Shown: positions 43,715 to 52,141 of the stretch, piece after piece | Layout of the letters: each line of letters opens with the position of its first letter | How positions within the stretch are numbered: position 1 is the stretch's first letter | Source of the DNA: Bacteroidales bacterium | GTDB taxonomy: Bacteria > Bacteroidota > Bacteroidia > Bacteroidales > Tenuifilaceae | Length of the DNA stretch: 52,141 nucleotides | NCBI GenBank assembly: GCA_017524185.1 | Contig: JAFWUG010000030.1 | Span: forward strand, 1 to 52,141 | Direction: 5' to 3' | Made by a program: the position numbers and the translations under genes | The notes under the pieces: model-generated | The model's input: only the letters and a program-made list of their open reading frames with translations | Told to the model about the DNA's origin: nothing | The model's database searches: none

Positions 43715-43778
43715 GCTAAAACCATCGGGCGTTTTTATCGTAGAAAGGGCTACAACCCTTTAATATCTGAGCATAGCT

Positions 43779-44912
43779 ATGAGTTCGGACAAGATAGCCA
43801 TGTGCGACCTGAAAGGTCAGTACGAGAAGATAAAAACCGAGGTTGACTCGGCCATACAGAATGTGCTAAGTAGCACCGCCTTCGTAAAGGGCAAGGATGT
43901 TGGCGATTTTCAGGACGAGTTGGCCAAATATATTGGCGCAAAGCATGTTATAGGATGCGCCAACGGTACCGATGCCCTCCAAATCGCCCTGATGGCCCTC
44001 GGCCTGAAGCCTGGCGACGAGGTGATTACGCCCGACTTCACATTCATAGCCACCGTGGAGGTTGTGGCTCTGCTGGGGCTTACTCCCGTGCTGGTTGATG
44101 TGGAGCCCGACACCTACACCATTTCGCCCGAGCAGTTGGAGCGCGCCATAACGCCCAAAACCAAGGCCATAATCCCCGTACACCTCTTCGGGCAGTGCGC
44201 CAACATGGATGCAATTATGCGCATTGCCAACAAGCACGGTATTCCTGTGGTGGAGGACACGGCGCAGGCACTCGGCGCACGCTACACCTTTGCCGACGGC
44301 ACAACCCGCATGGCTGGAACCATTGGTCAGTTGGGTACAACATCGTTCTTCCCCTCCAAAAACTTAGGCTGCTACGGCGATGGCGGAGCCATATTCACCA
44401 ACGACGATGCGCTGGCCGACGAGATTCGCGCCATTGCCAACCACGGTATGCGGGTGCGCTATCACCACGACCGCATCGGTGTGAACTCGCGCCTCGACAC
44501 CATTCAGGCTGCCATTTTGCGCGTGAAACTCAAGCATTTGGATGCCTACAACCAGGCGCGCATTGCCGCTGCCGACTACTACGACAGCCGTTTTGCCAAT
44601 TGTTCCCACCTGATTACACCTAAGCGCAATCTGCAGAGCACCCATATCTTCCATCAATATACTATGTGCCTGCAAGATGTTGATAGAGAGAAGTTTATTA
44701 AGCATTTAGCCGACAGGGGCATTCCATCGATGGTCTATTATCCCATACCCTTGCACAACCAAAAAGCCTTTGTGCCGTATGCGCATGATGGGCTACATTT
44801 TCCAGTATCAACGCAGTTGGCGCAAACGGTACTGTCGCTACCCATGCACACCGAGTTTACGCCTGAAAAGTTGCGGTATGTAGCCGATAATGTTTTAGAC
44901 TATTTCAAATAG
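43779..44912 (+). CDS. wbpE: WbpE/WlbC-like DegT-family aminotransferase
   Basis: The 377-residue PLP enzyme of the DegT/DnrJ/EryC1/StrS family should transaminate the 3-keto group of UDP-2-acetamido-3-keto-glucuronate. The PLP lysine is K194 ([15 protein letters not shown]), with [18 protein letters not shown] at the cofactor phosphate site and [11 protein letters not shown] before the lysine. The neighbours encode the oxidase (WbpB), the acetyltransferase (WbpD) and the 6-dehydrogenase (WbpA) of the same pathway, which supports this specific assignment. wbpD begins 8 bases downstream. Confidence 0.92.
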   Translation: MSSDKIAMCDLKGQYEKIKTEVDSAIQNVLSSTAFVKGKDVGDFQDELAKYIGAKHVIGCANGTDALQIALMALGLKPGDEVITPDFTFIATVEVVALLGLTPVLVDVEPDTYTISPEQLERAITPKTKAIIPVHLFGQCANMDAIMRIANKHGIPVVEDTAQALGARYTFADGTTRMAGTIGQLGTTSFFPSKNLGCYGDGGAIFTNDDALADEIRAIANHGMRVRYHHDRIGVNSRLDTIQAAILRVKLKHLDAYNQARIAAADYYDSRFANCSHLITPKRNLQSTHIFHQYTMCLQDVDREKFIKHLADRGIPSMVYYPIPLHNQKAFVPYAHDGLHFPVSTQLAQTVLSLPMHTEFTPEKLRYVADNVLDYFK

Positions 44913-44920
44913 ACACAGAC

Positions 44921-45502
44921 ATGAACGGTAACGGCTATTTTGCCCACGAAACGGCAGTAATCGACGAAGGGGCAAACATAGGAAATGGTGTCAAAATATG
45001 GCATTTTAGCCATATAATGGCAGGTGCAACCATAGGCGAAGGCTGCAATATTGGCCAAAACGTGGTGGTGTCGCCACAGGTAACGTTGGGGCGCAATGTA
45101 AAGGTACAGAATAACGTCTCTATCTACACCGGTGTAACCTGCGAGGACGATGTATTCCTCGGTCCTTCGATGGTGTTCACTAACGTGATAAATCCGCGCA
45201 GTGCTGTGAATCGCAAGAGCGAGTATAAGCCCACTGTTGTGAAACGTTGCGCCTCTATTGGTGCAAATGCCACTATTGTGTGCGGCCATACGCTGGGCGA
45301 GTACTGCTTTATTGGTGCGGGCGCGGTGGTTACTAAGGATGTTAAGCCCTACGCCCTGATGGTGGGCAATCCAGCCCGACAAATTGGCTGGATGAGCCAG
45401 TATGGGCATCGGCTCGAATTCGACGCGAACGGAATGGCTAAATGCCCCGAAAGCGGCGATTTGTATAGGTTAGAAAACGAACAGGTGAAAAAGATAGATT
45501 AA
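44921..45502 (+). CDS. wbpD: WbpD/WlbB-like UDP-sugar 3-N-acetyltransferase
   Basis: The 193-residue protein is a left-handed beta-helix (hexapeptide repeat) acetyltransferase. Repeats such as [49 protein letters not shown] and [14 protein letters not shown] are plain. The trailing [15 protein letters not shown] matches WbpD/WlbB, which acetylate the 3-amino group to give UDP-2,3-diacetamido-2,3-dideoxyglucuronate. The short C-terminal tail ([14 protein letters not shown]) is typical. Coupled to wbpE and wbpB by gaps of 8 and 6 bases. Confidence 0.93.
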   Translation: MNGNGYFAHETAVIDEGANIGNGVKIWHFSHIMAGATIGEGCNIGQNVVVSPQVTLGRNVKVQNNVSIYTGVTCEDDVFLGPSMVFTNVINPRSAVNRKSEYKPTVVKRCASIGANATIVCGHTLGEYCFIGAGAVVTKDVKPYALMVGNPARQIGWMSQYGHRLEFDANGMAKCPESGDLYRLENEQVKKID

Positions 45503-45508
45503 GCAACG

Positions 45509-46450
45509 ATGAAGAATTTTGCGCTAATTGGTGCAGCGGGCTACATTGCTCCGCGCCACCTGAGAGCCATAAAGGAAACAGGAAACAACCTTGTGGCAGC
45601 CCTCGACAAGCACGACTGCGTGGGCATAATGGACTCATACTTCCCCGAGGCCGATTTCTTCGTAGAGTACGAACGATTTGATCGGCATATCGACAAATTG
45701 CGGCGTAGTGGCGTAAAACTCGACTATGTAAGCATCTGTACGCCCAACTATCTGCACGACTCGCACATTCGTTTTGCCCTTAAACATGGTGCCGATGCCA
45801 TCTGCGAAAAGCCACTTGTGCTTAATCCTTGGAATGTTGAGGCTCTGCAGGAGTTGGAGAAAGAAATGGGGCATCGCGTGAACACCATTTTGCAGCTGCG
45901 CCTGCATCCGGCTATCGTAGAGTTGAAAAAACAGGTTGAGGAAGCCCCTAAGGATAAGGTGTTTGACGTGGATTTAACATACATCACCAGTCGTGGGCGT
46001 TGGTATCATATATCGTGGAAGGGCGATCAACAAAAATCGGGCGGAGTGGCCACAAACATTGGCGTTCACTTCTTCGATATGCTTACATGGATATTTGGCG
46101 ATGTTAAGGAGTGCCGTGTACACTTGGCGAGAGCCGATAAAGCCGCAGGCTTTTTGCACCTCCAACGCGCCAATGTGCGCTGGTTTATGAGCCTCGATTG
46201 CAACGATATTCCCGAGGACGTGCGGGCTACAGGTAAGCGTACCTATCGCACCATCACCATTGGTGGCAAGGAATTGGAGTTTAGCGACGGATTCACCGAA
46301 TTGCACAACGAGAGCTATCGCAAAATACTTGCAGGTCAAGGTTTTGGACTCAACGATGCCAAGGTTGCTATTCAAACCGTTTACACCATTCGCAACATGG
46401 CCGAAACAGGCTTGGTTGGCGACTTTCATCCATTTTGCAAAAATGTATAA
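45509..46450 (+). CDS. wbpB: WbpB/WlbA-like UDP-GlcNAcA 3-dehydrogenase (Gfo/Idh/MocA family)
   Basis: The 313-residue oxidoreductase has an N-terminal NAD-binding domain beginning FALIGAAGYIAPRHLRAIKE, the EKP motif (CEKPLVL, about 93-99) and a C-terminal substrate domain with GGVATNIGVHFFDMLTWIFG. WbpB oxidises C3 of UDP-N-acetylglucosaminuronate using bound NAD recycled by 2-oxoglutarate. The GAAGYIAPRH start is particular to WbpB/WlbA. It ends 17 bases before the wbpA ATG. Confidence 0.93.
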   Translation: MKNFALIGAAGYIAPRHLRAIKETGNNLVAALDKHDCVGIMDSYFPEADFFVEYERFDRHIDKLRRSGVKLDYVSICTPNYLHDSHIRFALKHGADAICEKPLVLNPWNVEALQELEKEMGHRVNTILQLRLHPAIVELKKQVEEAPKDKVFDVDLTYITSRGRWYHISWKGDQQKSGGVATNIGVHFFDMLTWIFGDVKECRVHLARADKAAGFLHLQRANVRWFMSLDCNDIPEDVRATGKRTYRTITIGGKELEFSDGFTELHNESYRKILAGQGFGLNDAKVAIQTVYTIRNMAETGLVGDFHPFCKNV

Positions 46451-46467
46451 TTCGAAAAAAAAGCATC

Positions 46468-47760
46468 ATGTATCAGGAACTGTTAGATAAAAAAGCACGC
46501 TTGGCCGTTATTGGCCTTGGCTACGTGGGTTTGCCCATAGCGCTTGAGTTTGCACGTAAATTGCCCGTTATAGGTTTCGATATAAACGCCAAGCGTGTGG
46601 AGCAGATGCGCAACAGCATCGACCCCAGCAACGAGCTTGATGCCGACGCTTTTAAAGGTTGCGACATCACCTTTACGGCTAATCCCGACGACTTGCGCCA
46701 GGCGCAGTTCTTCATAGTGGCCGTGCCAACCCCAATCGACGAGCACAACATGCCCGATTTGAAGCCGCTGTTGGCCGCCACAAAAACTGTCGGGAAAGCC
46801 CTTAAAAAGGGCGACTACGTGGTGTACGAATCTACCGTGTACCCATGCTGCACCGAGGACGACTGCGTGCCCTTGCTCGAAGCCGAATCGGGGCTGAAGT
46901 TCAAAACCGACTTCAAGGTCGGATTCTCACCCGAACGCATAAACCCCGGCGACAAGGAGCATACGCTCACCACGGTAAAAAAAATCACTTCGGGCTGCGA
47001 TGCCGAATCGGCCGAGGAGATAGCCAAAACCTACGAGTTGGTGGTTAAGGCGGGTGTGCATCGCGCCAGCAGCATAAAGGTGGCCGAGGCGGCTAAAATC
47101 ATTGAGAACACCCAGCGCGACATCAATATAGCCTTCATGAATGAGCTGTCGATTATATTCAACCGCATCGGCATCAATACATTCGAGGTGCTCGAGGCCG
47201 CTGGTACAAAGTGGAACTTCCTGAAGTTCTTTCCTGGCCTTGTGGGCGGGCATTGCATCGGCGTGGACCCCTACTATCTTGTGCACAAGGCCAAGGAGTT
47301 GGGCTATCATCCGCAGATTATCAGTGCAGGGCGTTTCATTAACGACTCCATGGGCGGCTATGTGGCCAAGCAAACGGTGAAGAAGATGATTGCCGCCGAC
47401 AAGGCCTGCAAGGAGGCGCGGGTGCTTATCATGGGCGTTACGTTCAAGGAGGATGTGAGCGACATCCGCAACTCAAAGGTGGTTGACATCTACAACGAGC
47501 TCAAGTCGTTTGGTGTTGGAACGGTCGATGTGTTCGATCCCAACGCCGATGCGCAGGAGGTGCAGCACGAGTATGGCTTTGCCACTGTGGGGCAGCCCAC
47601 GGGGCACTACGATGCCATTGTGGCCGCCGTGAGCCATAGGCAGTTCGTTGGCCACGACGAGCAGTGGTTTGCCCAGTATGCCGCGCCTGGCTGCGTGTTT
47701 GTCGATGTTAAGGGTATCTACCGTAATAAGATTAGCGCAATGACCTATTGGAGCTTATAA
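46468..47760 (+). CDS. wbpA: WbpA-like UDP-N-acetylglucosamine 6-dehydrogenase
   Basis: The 430-residue nucleotide-sugar dehydrogenase should oxidise UDP-GlcNAc to UDP-GlcNAcA, the first step of the Wbp pathway. The NAD site is VIGLGYVGLPIA, the catalytic cysteine is C263 (FPGLVGGHCIGVDPYYL), and MGVTFKEDVSDIRNSKV is the C-terminal UDP-binding domain. The PGGHCIGVDP-type motif separates it from UDP-glucose dehydrogenases such as the one at 48047. ATG at 46468 is chosen because the longer reading overlaps wbpB. It is the last gene before the terminator at 47789-47814. Confidence 0.93.
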   Translation: MYQELLDKKARLAVIGLGYVGLPIALEFARKLPVIGFDINAKRVEQMRNSIDPSNELDADAFKGCDITFTANPDDLRQAQFFIVAVPTPIDEHNMPDLKPLLAATKTVGKALKKGDYVVYESTVYPCCTEDDCVPLLEAESGLKFKTDFKVGFSPERINPGDKEHTLTTVKKITSGCDAESAEEIAKTYELVVKAGVHRASSIKVAEAAKIIENTQRDINIAFMNELSIIFNRIGINTFEVLEAAGTKWNFLKFFPGLVGGHCIGVDPYYLVHKAKELGYHPQIISAGRFINDSMGGYVAKQTVKKMIAADKACKEARVLIMGVTFKEDVSDIRNSKVVDIYNELKSFGVGTVDVFDPNADAQEVQHEYGFATVGQPTGHYDAIVAAVSHRQFVGHDEQWFAQYAAPGCVFVDVKGIYRNKISAMTYWSL

Positions 47761-47788
47761 CGAATAGGTTTATAGTGCGTTAACCTAC

Positions 47789-47814
47789 AAAAAGCCCCAG
47801 CAATGGGGCTTTTT
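47789..47814 (+). terminator. Intrinsic terminator of the wbp cluster
   Basis: Perfect 11-base stem AAAAAGCCCCA (47789-47799) and TGGGGCTTTTT (47804-47814) with a GCAA tetraloop and a further T-run. It lies 28 bases after the wbpA stop. Confidence 0.95.
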
Positions 47815-47826
47815 TTACGAATTCTA

Positions 47827-47858
47827 TTTGGAACGTTGAGAATTTGTATGTAACTTTG
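47827..47858 (+). promoter_or_regulatory. Promoter of the UDP-glucose dehydrogenase operon
   Basis: -33 TTTG (47827-47830), 20-base spacer, -7 TAACTTTG (47851-47858). The predicted start near 47866 leaves about 180 bases of leader before the GTG at 48047. Confidence 0.75.
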
Positions 47859-47865
47859 CATTGTT

Positions 47866-48046
47866 GCCCGTTAGACCTATTCTCCAGCGTTTTTGGCCGC
47901 AAAAGGGGATGGGACTGACTGGGCGGTGCTGTGTACATACCCCATTGGCATTGGCCTTTTGGCCTTGCGGAGCTTATCCGCTAAGCGGCTTTCGGGTGGC
48001 GCAGCATATTTGCCAGACTTGTTTCGCTTAAATCATCTAACTGCTT
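47866..48046 (+). promoter_or_regulatory. Long structured 5' leader of the UDP-glucose dehydrogenase operon
   Basis: The about 180-base leader contains a hairpin GGCC-TTTT-GGCC (47953-47964), extended outward by GCA (47948-47950) and TGC (47966-47968). It also holds GCTTA/TAAGC (47972-47976, 47982-47986), which shares bases with the overlapping palindrome CCGCT-A-AGCGG (47978-47988). No T-run follows, so it is not a simple terminator. No known riboswitch class was recognised. Confidence 0.45.
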
Positions 48047-49426
48047 GTGATTAAGCATATTTGTTGCATTGGAGCGGGTTATGTGGGTGGACCCACCATG
48101 GCCGTTATCGCTCTGAAGAATCCTCATATACGCATCGACGTGGTGGATGTGAACGCCGAGCGTATTGCCGCTTGGAACACCGACGAACTGCCCGTCTACG
48201 AGCCTGGACTGCTCGATGTGGTGAGACAGGTTCGTGAGCGTAATCTGTTCTATTCCACCGATATAGATGGCTGCATCGATCGCGCCGACATGGTGTTCAT
48301 CAGCGTGAACACGCCCACCAAGGATTTTGGTGTGGGCAAGGGCAAGGCCGCCGACTTGCGCTATGTAGAACTGTGCGCCAGGCAGATAGCCCGCGTGGCT
48401 AAGTCCGACAAAATTGTGGTTGAGAAATCGACCATTCCCGTGCGTACGGCTCAGGCCATCAACACCATACTGTCCGAAACAAGCCATGGGCCTAAGTTTC
48501 AGGTGCTTTCGAACCCCGAATTTTTGGCCGAGGGTACTGCCATTCACGATTTGCTCAACCCCGATCGCGTGCTGATTGGCGGAGCACAGACCCCAGAGGG
48601 GCTGCAGGCTATCGAGGAACTTACGGCCATCTATGCCAGCTGGGTTCCCCGCGAGCGCATCATACAAACCAAACTGTGGTCGTCGGAGCTCTCCAAGCTC
48701 GTGGCCAATGCTTTTTTGGCGCAGCGCATATCGTCGATCAACAGCATATCTGCGCTGTGTGAGGCTACAGGAGCCGATGTCGACGAGGTGGCGCACGCCA
48801 TTGGGGCCGACACGCGCATAGGCGCAAAGTTCTTGAAAGCCTCGGTGGGCTTTGGTGGCTCGTGTTTTCAGAAAGATTTGTTGAATTTGGTTTATCTCTG
48901 CCGCAGCTTCAATCTGCCCGAGGTGGCCGACTACTGGGAGCAGGTGATTAGCCTAAACGACTACCAAAAACGGCGCTTTGCGCAGAATATCATCGGCACG
49001 TTGTTCAACACCGTGTCGGGCAAAAAGGTGGCCATGCTGGGCTGGGCGTTCAAAAAGGACACCAACGACACCCGCGAGAGCGCGGCCATCTATGTGGCCG
49101 ATCACCTGCTGAGCGACATGGCCAACATCTGCGTGTACGACCCTAAAGTGCCTGCTGCTAAGATGTACAGCGACATCAATGCGCTCGGAACGCGCAGCGA
49201 TGAGCAGAACGGGCAGCAGCTGTCGGTGGTGGATTGCCCCTACGAGGCTTGCAATGGCGCGCATGCCGTGGCCGTGCTAACCGAGTGGGACGAGTTCAAA
49301 ACCTACGATTGGCAGCGAATATACGACAGCATGATGAAGCCTGCCTTTGTTTTTGATGGTCGTAATATATTAGACCATAAGCAATTGGCTGATATAGGTT
49401 TCAAAATAAAAGGAATAGGAAAATGA
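48047..49426 (+). CDS. ugd: UDP-glucose 6-dehydrogenase (animal/plant-type)
   Basis: The 459-residue enzyme makes UDP-glucuronate from UDP-glucose. The NAD motif is [15 protein letters not shown] (about 8-22), the catalytic cysteine is C273 ([14 protein letters not shown]) and K217 ([16 protein letters not shown]) matches the active-site lysine. GYVGGPT and FGGSCFQKD are typical of the eukaryote-type UGDH branch rather than the usual bacterial Ugd. The start is GTG at 48047; an in-frame stop lies 9 bases upstream, so no longer product is possible. The stop overlaps the rfbA ATG by four bases. Confidence 0.93.
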   Translation: MIKHICCIGAGYVGGPTMAVIALKNPHIRIDVVDVNAERIAAWNTDELPVYEPGLLDVVRQVRERNLFYSTDIDGCIDRADMVFISVNTPTKDFGVGKGKAADLRYVELCARQIARVAKSDKIVVEKSTIPVRTAQAINTILSETSHGPKFQVLSNPEFLAEGTAIHDLLNPDRVLIGGAQTPEGLQAIEELTAIYASWVPRERIIQTKLWSSELSKLVANAFLAQRISSINSISALCEATGADVDEVAHAIGADTRIGAKFLKASVGFGGSCFQKDLLNLVYLCRSFNLPEVADYWEQVISLNDYQKRRFAQNIIGTLFNTVSGKKVAMLGWAFKKDTNDTRESAAIYVADHLLSDMANICVYDPKVPAAKMYSDINALGTRSDEQNGQQLSVVDCPYEACNGAHAVAVLTEWDEFKTYDWQRIYDSMMKPAFVFDGRNILDHKQLADIGFKIKGIGK

Positions 49427-50310
49427 AAGGAATTGTTTTAGCAGGTGGTAGCGGAACGCGGCTGTATCCTATAACCAAAGGGGTTTCGAAGCAGATTTTG
49501 CCCATATTCGACAAGCCCATGATTTATTACCCCATATCGGTGCTGATGTTGGCCGGTATTAGGGAAATACTCATTATTTCTACACCGCAGGATTTGCCGA
49601 GTTTTCAGCGTTTGCTAGGAAATGGCGACGACTACGGTGTGCGCTTTGAGTATGCCGAGCAGCCATCGCCCGATGGACTTGCGCAGGCGTTCATCATTGG
49701 TGAAAAATTTATCGGAAACGATTGCGCTTGCCTTGTTTTGGGCGATAATATATTCTACGGTAGCCATTTCACCGCCATGCTACAGAATGCCGTTGCTTTG
49801 GCCGAAAAAGAAAATAAGGCAACTATTTTTGGATATTGGGTTAAAGACCCCGAACGCTATGGCGTTGCCGAGATTGATGCTGCCGGCAATGTGCTGAGCA
49901 TAGAGGAGAAACCTAAAGCCCCGAAGTCCAATTACGCAGTTACGGGTTTATATTTTTACCCCAACAGCGTGGTTAGCGTAGCTAAGCAAATAAAGCCGTC
50001 GGCGCGTGGCGAGTTGGAGATAACCTCTGTGAATCAGTGCTTTTTGGAGCAGGGTGCGCTGAAATTGCAAAACCTTGGTCGCGGTTTTGCGTGGCTTGAT
50101 ACGGGTACGCACGATTCGCTCAGCGAGGCTTCCACTTTCGTGGAGGTGATAGAGAAGCGTCAGGGATTAAAAATAGCCTGTTTGGAGGCCATCGCCTACC
50201 GCAAAGGTTGGATTGACGAAGCAAAAATGCGTCAATTGGCCGAGCCGATGATAAAAAATCAGTACGGACAGTATTTGCTACAGGTGATTGACGAATTAAA
50301 AAAGGCATAA
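49423..50310 (+). CDS. rfbA: Glucose-1-phosphate thymidylyltransferase
   Basis: The 295-residue enzyme joins dTTP and glucose-1-phosphate to dTDP-glucose, the first step to dTDP-rhamnose. It begins [18 protein letters not shown], the nucleotidyltransferase signature, followed by [36 protein letters not shown] and EEKPKAPKS are also typical. The ATG overlaps the ugd stop (ATGA), indicating coupling, and rfbB starts 2 bases after its stop. Confidence 0.97.
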   Translation: MKGIVLAGGSGTRLYPITKGVSKQILPIFDKPMIYYPISVLMLAGIREILIISTPQDLPSFQRLLGNGDDYGVRFEYAEQPSPDGLAQAFIIGEKFIGNDCACLVLGDNIFYGSHFTAMLQNAVALAEKENKATIFGYWVKDPERYGVAEIDAAGNVLSIEEKPKAPKSNYAVTGLYFYPNSVVSVAKQIKPSARGELEITSVNQCFLEQGALKLQNLGRGFAWLDTGTHDSLSEASTFVEVIEKRQGLKIACLEAIAYRKGWIDEAKMRQLAEPMIKNQYGQYLLQVIDELKKA

Positions 50311-50312
50311 CC

Positions 50313-51371
50313 ATGAAACGAAATATACTGATTACAGGAGGTGCAGGATTTATAGGTAGCCATGTGGTGCGCCTGTTTGTGAATAAATATCCCGACTATC
50401 GAATTGTAAATCTCGATAGGCTTACATATGCAGGCAATTTGGCCAATTTAAAAGATATTGAAAATGCGCCAAACTATGCCTTTGTACATGCCGATATATG
50501 CGACTTTGACGCGATGTTGGATGTTTTTAAACGCTACAATATTGATGGCGTTATACATTTGGCGGCAGAGAGCCACGTGGATAGGAGCATAAAAGATCCG
50601 TTCATCTTTGCGCGAACCAATGTGATGGGTACGCTCAGCTTGTTGCAGGCCGCCAAGTTGTGCTGGGCCGATGGTTTCGAGGGTAAGCGGTTCTATCATA
50701 TCAGCACCGACGAGGTTTATGGTGCGCTGGAGTTCGATGGCACGCTGTTCACCGAAACCACCAAATACGACCCGCATTCGCCATACTCGGCCAGCAAGGC
50801 CAGCAGCGATCATTTTGTGCGAGCCTACCACGACACCTACGGACTGCCAACCATTATCACCAATTGCAGCAACAACTACGGCCCCTACCAGTTTCCCGAG
50901 AAATTGATTCCGCTGTTTATCAATAACATACGGCATGGTAAGCCGCTGCCGGTGTATGGTAAGGGTGAGAATGTGCGCGATTGGCTCTTTGTTGAGGATC
51001 ATGCTCGCGCCATCGACATAATATTCCACAATGGAAAAATAGCCGAAACCTACAATATTGGTGGATTCAACGAGTGGAAAAATATTGATTTGATCAAGGT
51101 TATAATAAAAACCGTTGACAGGTTGCTTGGTAATCCAGAAGGGCATAGCGAACGCCTGATAACCTACGTAACCGACCGTGCTGGCCACGATTTGCGCTAC
51201 GCCATCGACAGCCGCAAGCTCAAAAATGAGCTTGGATGGGAGCCGTCGCTACAGTTCGAAGAGGGCATAGAACGCACCGTGCGCTGGTATCTCGACAATC
51301 AGCAGTGGATGGATAATGTTACCAGCGGCGACTACCAGCGCTACTACGAGGAGATGTATAGGGGGAGGTAG
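50313..51371 (+). CDS. rfbB: dTDP-glucose 4,6-dehydratase
   Basis: The 352-residue extended-SDR enzyme makes dTDP-4-keto-6-deoxyglucose. The NAD site is ILITGGAGFIGSHVV (about 4-18), the catalytic region has STDEVYGALEF and the active Tyr-x3-Lys is PYSASKASSDHF. NCSNNYGPYQFPEKLIPL is specific to RfbB. rfbC and rfbD, needed to finish dTDP-rhamnose, are not in the window; the next gene is unrelated. Confidence 0.97.
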   Translation: MKRNILITGGAGFIGSHVVRLFVNKYPDYRIVNLDRLTYAGNLANLKDIENAPNYAFVHADICDFDAMLDVFKRYNIDGVIHLAAESHVDRSIKDPFIFARTNVMGTLSLLQAAKLCWADGFEGKRFYHISTDEVYGALEFDGTLFTETTKYDPHSPYSASKASSDHFVRAYHDTYGLPTIITNCSNNYGPYQFPEKLIPLFINNIRHGKPLPVYGKGENVRDWLFVEDHARAIDIIFHNGKIAETYNIGGFNEWKNIDLIKVIIKTVDRLLGNPEGHSERLITYVTDRAGHDLRYAIDSRKLKNELGWEPSLQFEEGIERTVRWYLDNQQWMDNVTSGDYQRYYEEMYRGR

Positions 51372-51385
51372 AAAATGTTGGTTGT

Positions 51386-51850
51386 ATGAAACGCTTAAGT
51401 GATAAGGAACGGGAGGAGCAAATGGCCGCAATGGCTGCATTCGATGAGCAGATGCCTTGTGTGGGTATTTTTTGGTACGATAGTGAAGAACGTGTGCTGT
51501 TTGGCGTTCGTAAGCAAGAGCTAACGCCCAAGCAGGTTGAAGAGGCGGCTGATAAGGGTATTCCGTTTGTAAATTATCCGCATTTGCATCGACAGATTTG
51601 GGCTAAAGAGTATTTTCGAGCGCAGGCGCAGCATTTAGACACAAAATTCAAAGGCGACTATACGCAGGTTCCACGTGGCCGTGTGGCATGGACAATTGAT
51701 AAATTTATAGTGCTTGTTGGCAATTGGGCAAAGCCCATTCAGGAAGAGTTGGCTGAACTACTTGAGCAGGAGTTTTCGCTACCTTATTTTGAGTTTGTCT
51801 ATGATGAGCATTGGGATCTTGGTCGCGGATGGTCGGGCGATATGCCATAA
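51386..51850 (+). CDS. Conserved hypothetical protein
   Basis: The 154-residue protein is one I recognise as a recurring Bacteroidota family of unknown function, but I cannot name a domain. It is soluble, without a signal peptide or membrane helix. It has distinctive segments: CVGIFWYDSEERVLFGVRK, PFVNYPHLHRQIWAKEY, GDYTQVPRGRVAWTI, and a C-terminal FEFVYDEHWDLGRGWSGDM. The His, Asp and Trp clusters could form an active site, but that is only a guess. The gene begins 14 bases after rfbB and may be co-transcribed with it. Confidence 0.75.
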   Translation: MKRLSDKEREEQMAAMAAFDEQMPCVGIFWYDSEERVLFGVRKQELTPKQVEEAADKGIPFVNYPHLHRQIWAKEYFRAQAQHLDTKFKGDYTQVPRGRVAWTIDKFIVLVGNWAKPIQEELAELLEQEFSLPYFEFVYDEHWDLGRGWSGDMP

Positions 51851-51907
51851 AACGAGCATAGATGGTTGAATTTTTCGTTTAAATATAACCCCAAACCAAA
51901 TTTTGTC

Positions 51908-52141
51908 ATGTTCACACTAATAGATTTGCCCTACGCTCCGAATGCCTTGGAGCCTGTAATTAGCGCACAAACGCTGTCGTTTCACCACGGCAAGCACTTG
52001 CAGGCTTACGTGGACAATCTGAACAAGCTGCTTCATGGCAGCGGTTTGGAGAATATAGCACTCAAGGATATTGTAAAAAAATCGAACGGTGCAATTTTTA
52101 ACAACGCAGGGCAAATACTGAATCATAACCTGTATTTTACG
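51908..52141 (+). CDS. sodB: Fe/Mn superoxide dismutase (3' end cut by window)
   Basis: The 78 visible codons start MFTLIDLPYAPNALEPVIS and continue with LSFHHGKHLQAYVDNLNKL and IFNNAGQILNHNLYF. The metal ligand His of HHGKHLQAYV and the second His of NHNLYF are present. These are the N-terminal helical hairpin of iron/manganese superoxide dismutase. The C-terminal alpha/beta domain, which would separate Fe from Mn preference, lies outside the window. I saw no clear promoter in the 57 bases upstream. Confidence 0.95.
   Translation, partial: MFTLIDLPYAPNALEPVISAQTLSFHHGKHLQAYVDNLNKLLHGSGLENIALKDIVKKSNGAIFNNAGQILNHNLYFT

Noticed and set aside
43744..43761. AAAGGG/CCCTTT hairpin between rny and wbpE as a terminator
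   Set aside because: Only six base pairs and no T-run after it; read-through from rny into the wbp genes seems more likely.
47981..48796. A 271-codon open frame antisense to the ugd gene and its leader
   Set aside because: Its N-terminal part reads through catalytic segments of ugd in reverse; no family resemblance.
50448..51188. A 246-codon open frame antisense to rfbB
   Set aside because: rfbB is complete with all motifs; the antisense frame looks like a codon-bias shadow.
1..52141. tRNA, rRNA, IS elements, phage genes or CRISPR arrays
   Set aside because: The intergenic gaps show no T-loop-like sequences, long direct repeats or transposase/integrase genes that I could recognise by reading.

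Overview
This 52 kb window is a chromosomal segment of a Bacteroidota bacterium, most likely of the order Bacteroidales. The promoters show this best: many genes are preceded by the phylum's -7 element TAnnTTTG, several with a -33 TTTG placed 19-20 bases upstream, and there are few recognisable Shine-Dalgarno sequences. The gene content agrees. There is a PorZ-type protein of the type IX secretion system (T9SS) with a C-terminal sorting domain, a GH3-family enzyme, a small PurL, MenG for menaquinone, RNase Y beside zapA, and DUF4369/TlpA-like lipoproteins. The genus cannot be read from the sequence. I saw no rRNA, tRNA, insertion sequence or CRISPR array.

Layout. Positions 1-8.7 kb hold a signalling and stress block: a truncated Crp/Fnr-type regulator, a dGTPase, a large Cache-HAMP-GAF-PAS receptor with no output domain, two tandem-domain universal stress proteins, and a membrane adenylate cyclase fused to an HD hydrolase domain. 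Positions 8.7-15.9 kb hold rdgB, porZ, recO, a methionine-aminotransferase-like gene with altered active-site residues, a GH3 enzyme and a deoxynucleoside kinase. Positions 15.9-18.3 kb hold grpE-dnaJ-yqeY behind a promoter framed by a perfect palindrome. Positions 18.3-20.7 kb look like an accessory insert: an orphan DUF2185 (Imm33-like) gene and a hipBA toxin-antitoxin pair with a candidate operator array. Positions 20.8-27.2 kb hold purL-menG, then a short-chain dehydrogenase, a malate/lactate-type dehydrogenase, a membrane zinc peptidase and a ZIP transporter. Positions 27.2-30.2 kb hold a solitary HicB-like gene and a second output-less receptor paralogous to the first.

Positions 30.3-41 kb are mostly on the minus strand: glutamine synthetase, valS, cstA, a phosphohexomutase, a small exported protein and a lysophospholipid acyltransferase-like protein, plus a plus-strand TlpA-like lipoprotein. 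Positions 41.3-43.7 kb hold a coiled-coil protein, zapA, a structured RNA (candidate 6S RNA) and rny. Positions 43.8-47.8 kb hold four genes for UDP-2,3-diacetamido-2,3-dideoxyglucuronate (wbpE, wbpD, wbpB, wbpA), closed by a strong terminator. Positions 47.8-51.9 kb hold a structured leader, an animal-type UDP-glucose dehydrogenase, rfbA, rfbB and a conserved hypothetical gene. The window ends inside an Fe/Mn superoxide dismutase gene.

How it fits together. The wbp genes and porZ belong to one known process in Porphyromonas-like bacteria: T9SS cargo is attached to anionic LPS through a Wbp/Vim-pathway sugar, and PorZ presents that LPS. The phosphohexomutase, rfbAB and UDP-glucose dehydrogenase feed the same surface-glycan economy. 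The most unusual parts are the cyclase-HD fusion with its stress-protein neighbours, the two receptors without output domains, the substituted aminotransferase, the hipBA operator array, the grpE palindrome, and the structured RNAs at 42.0 kb and 47.9 kb.
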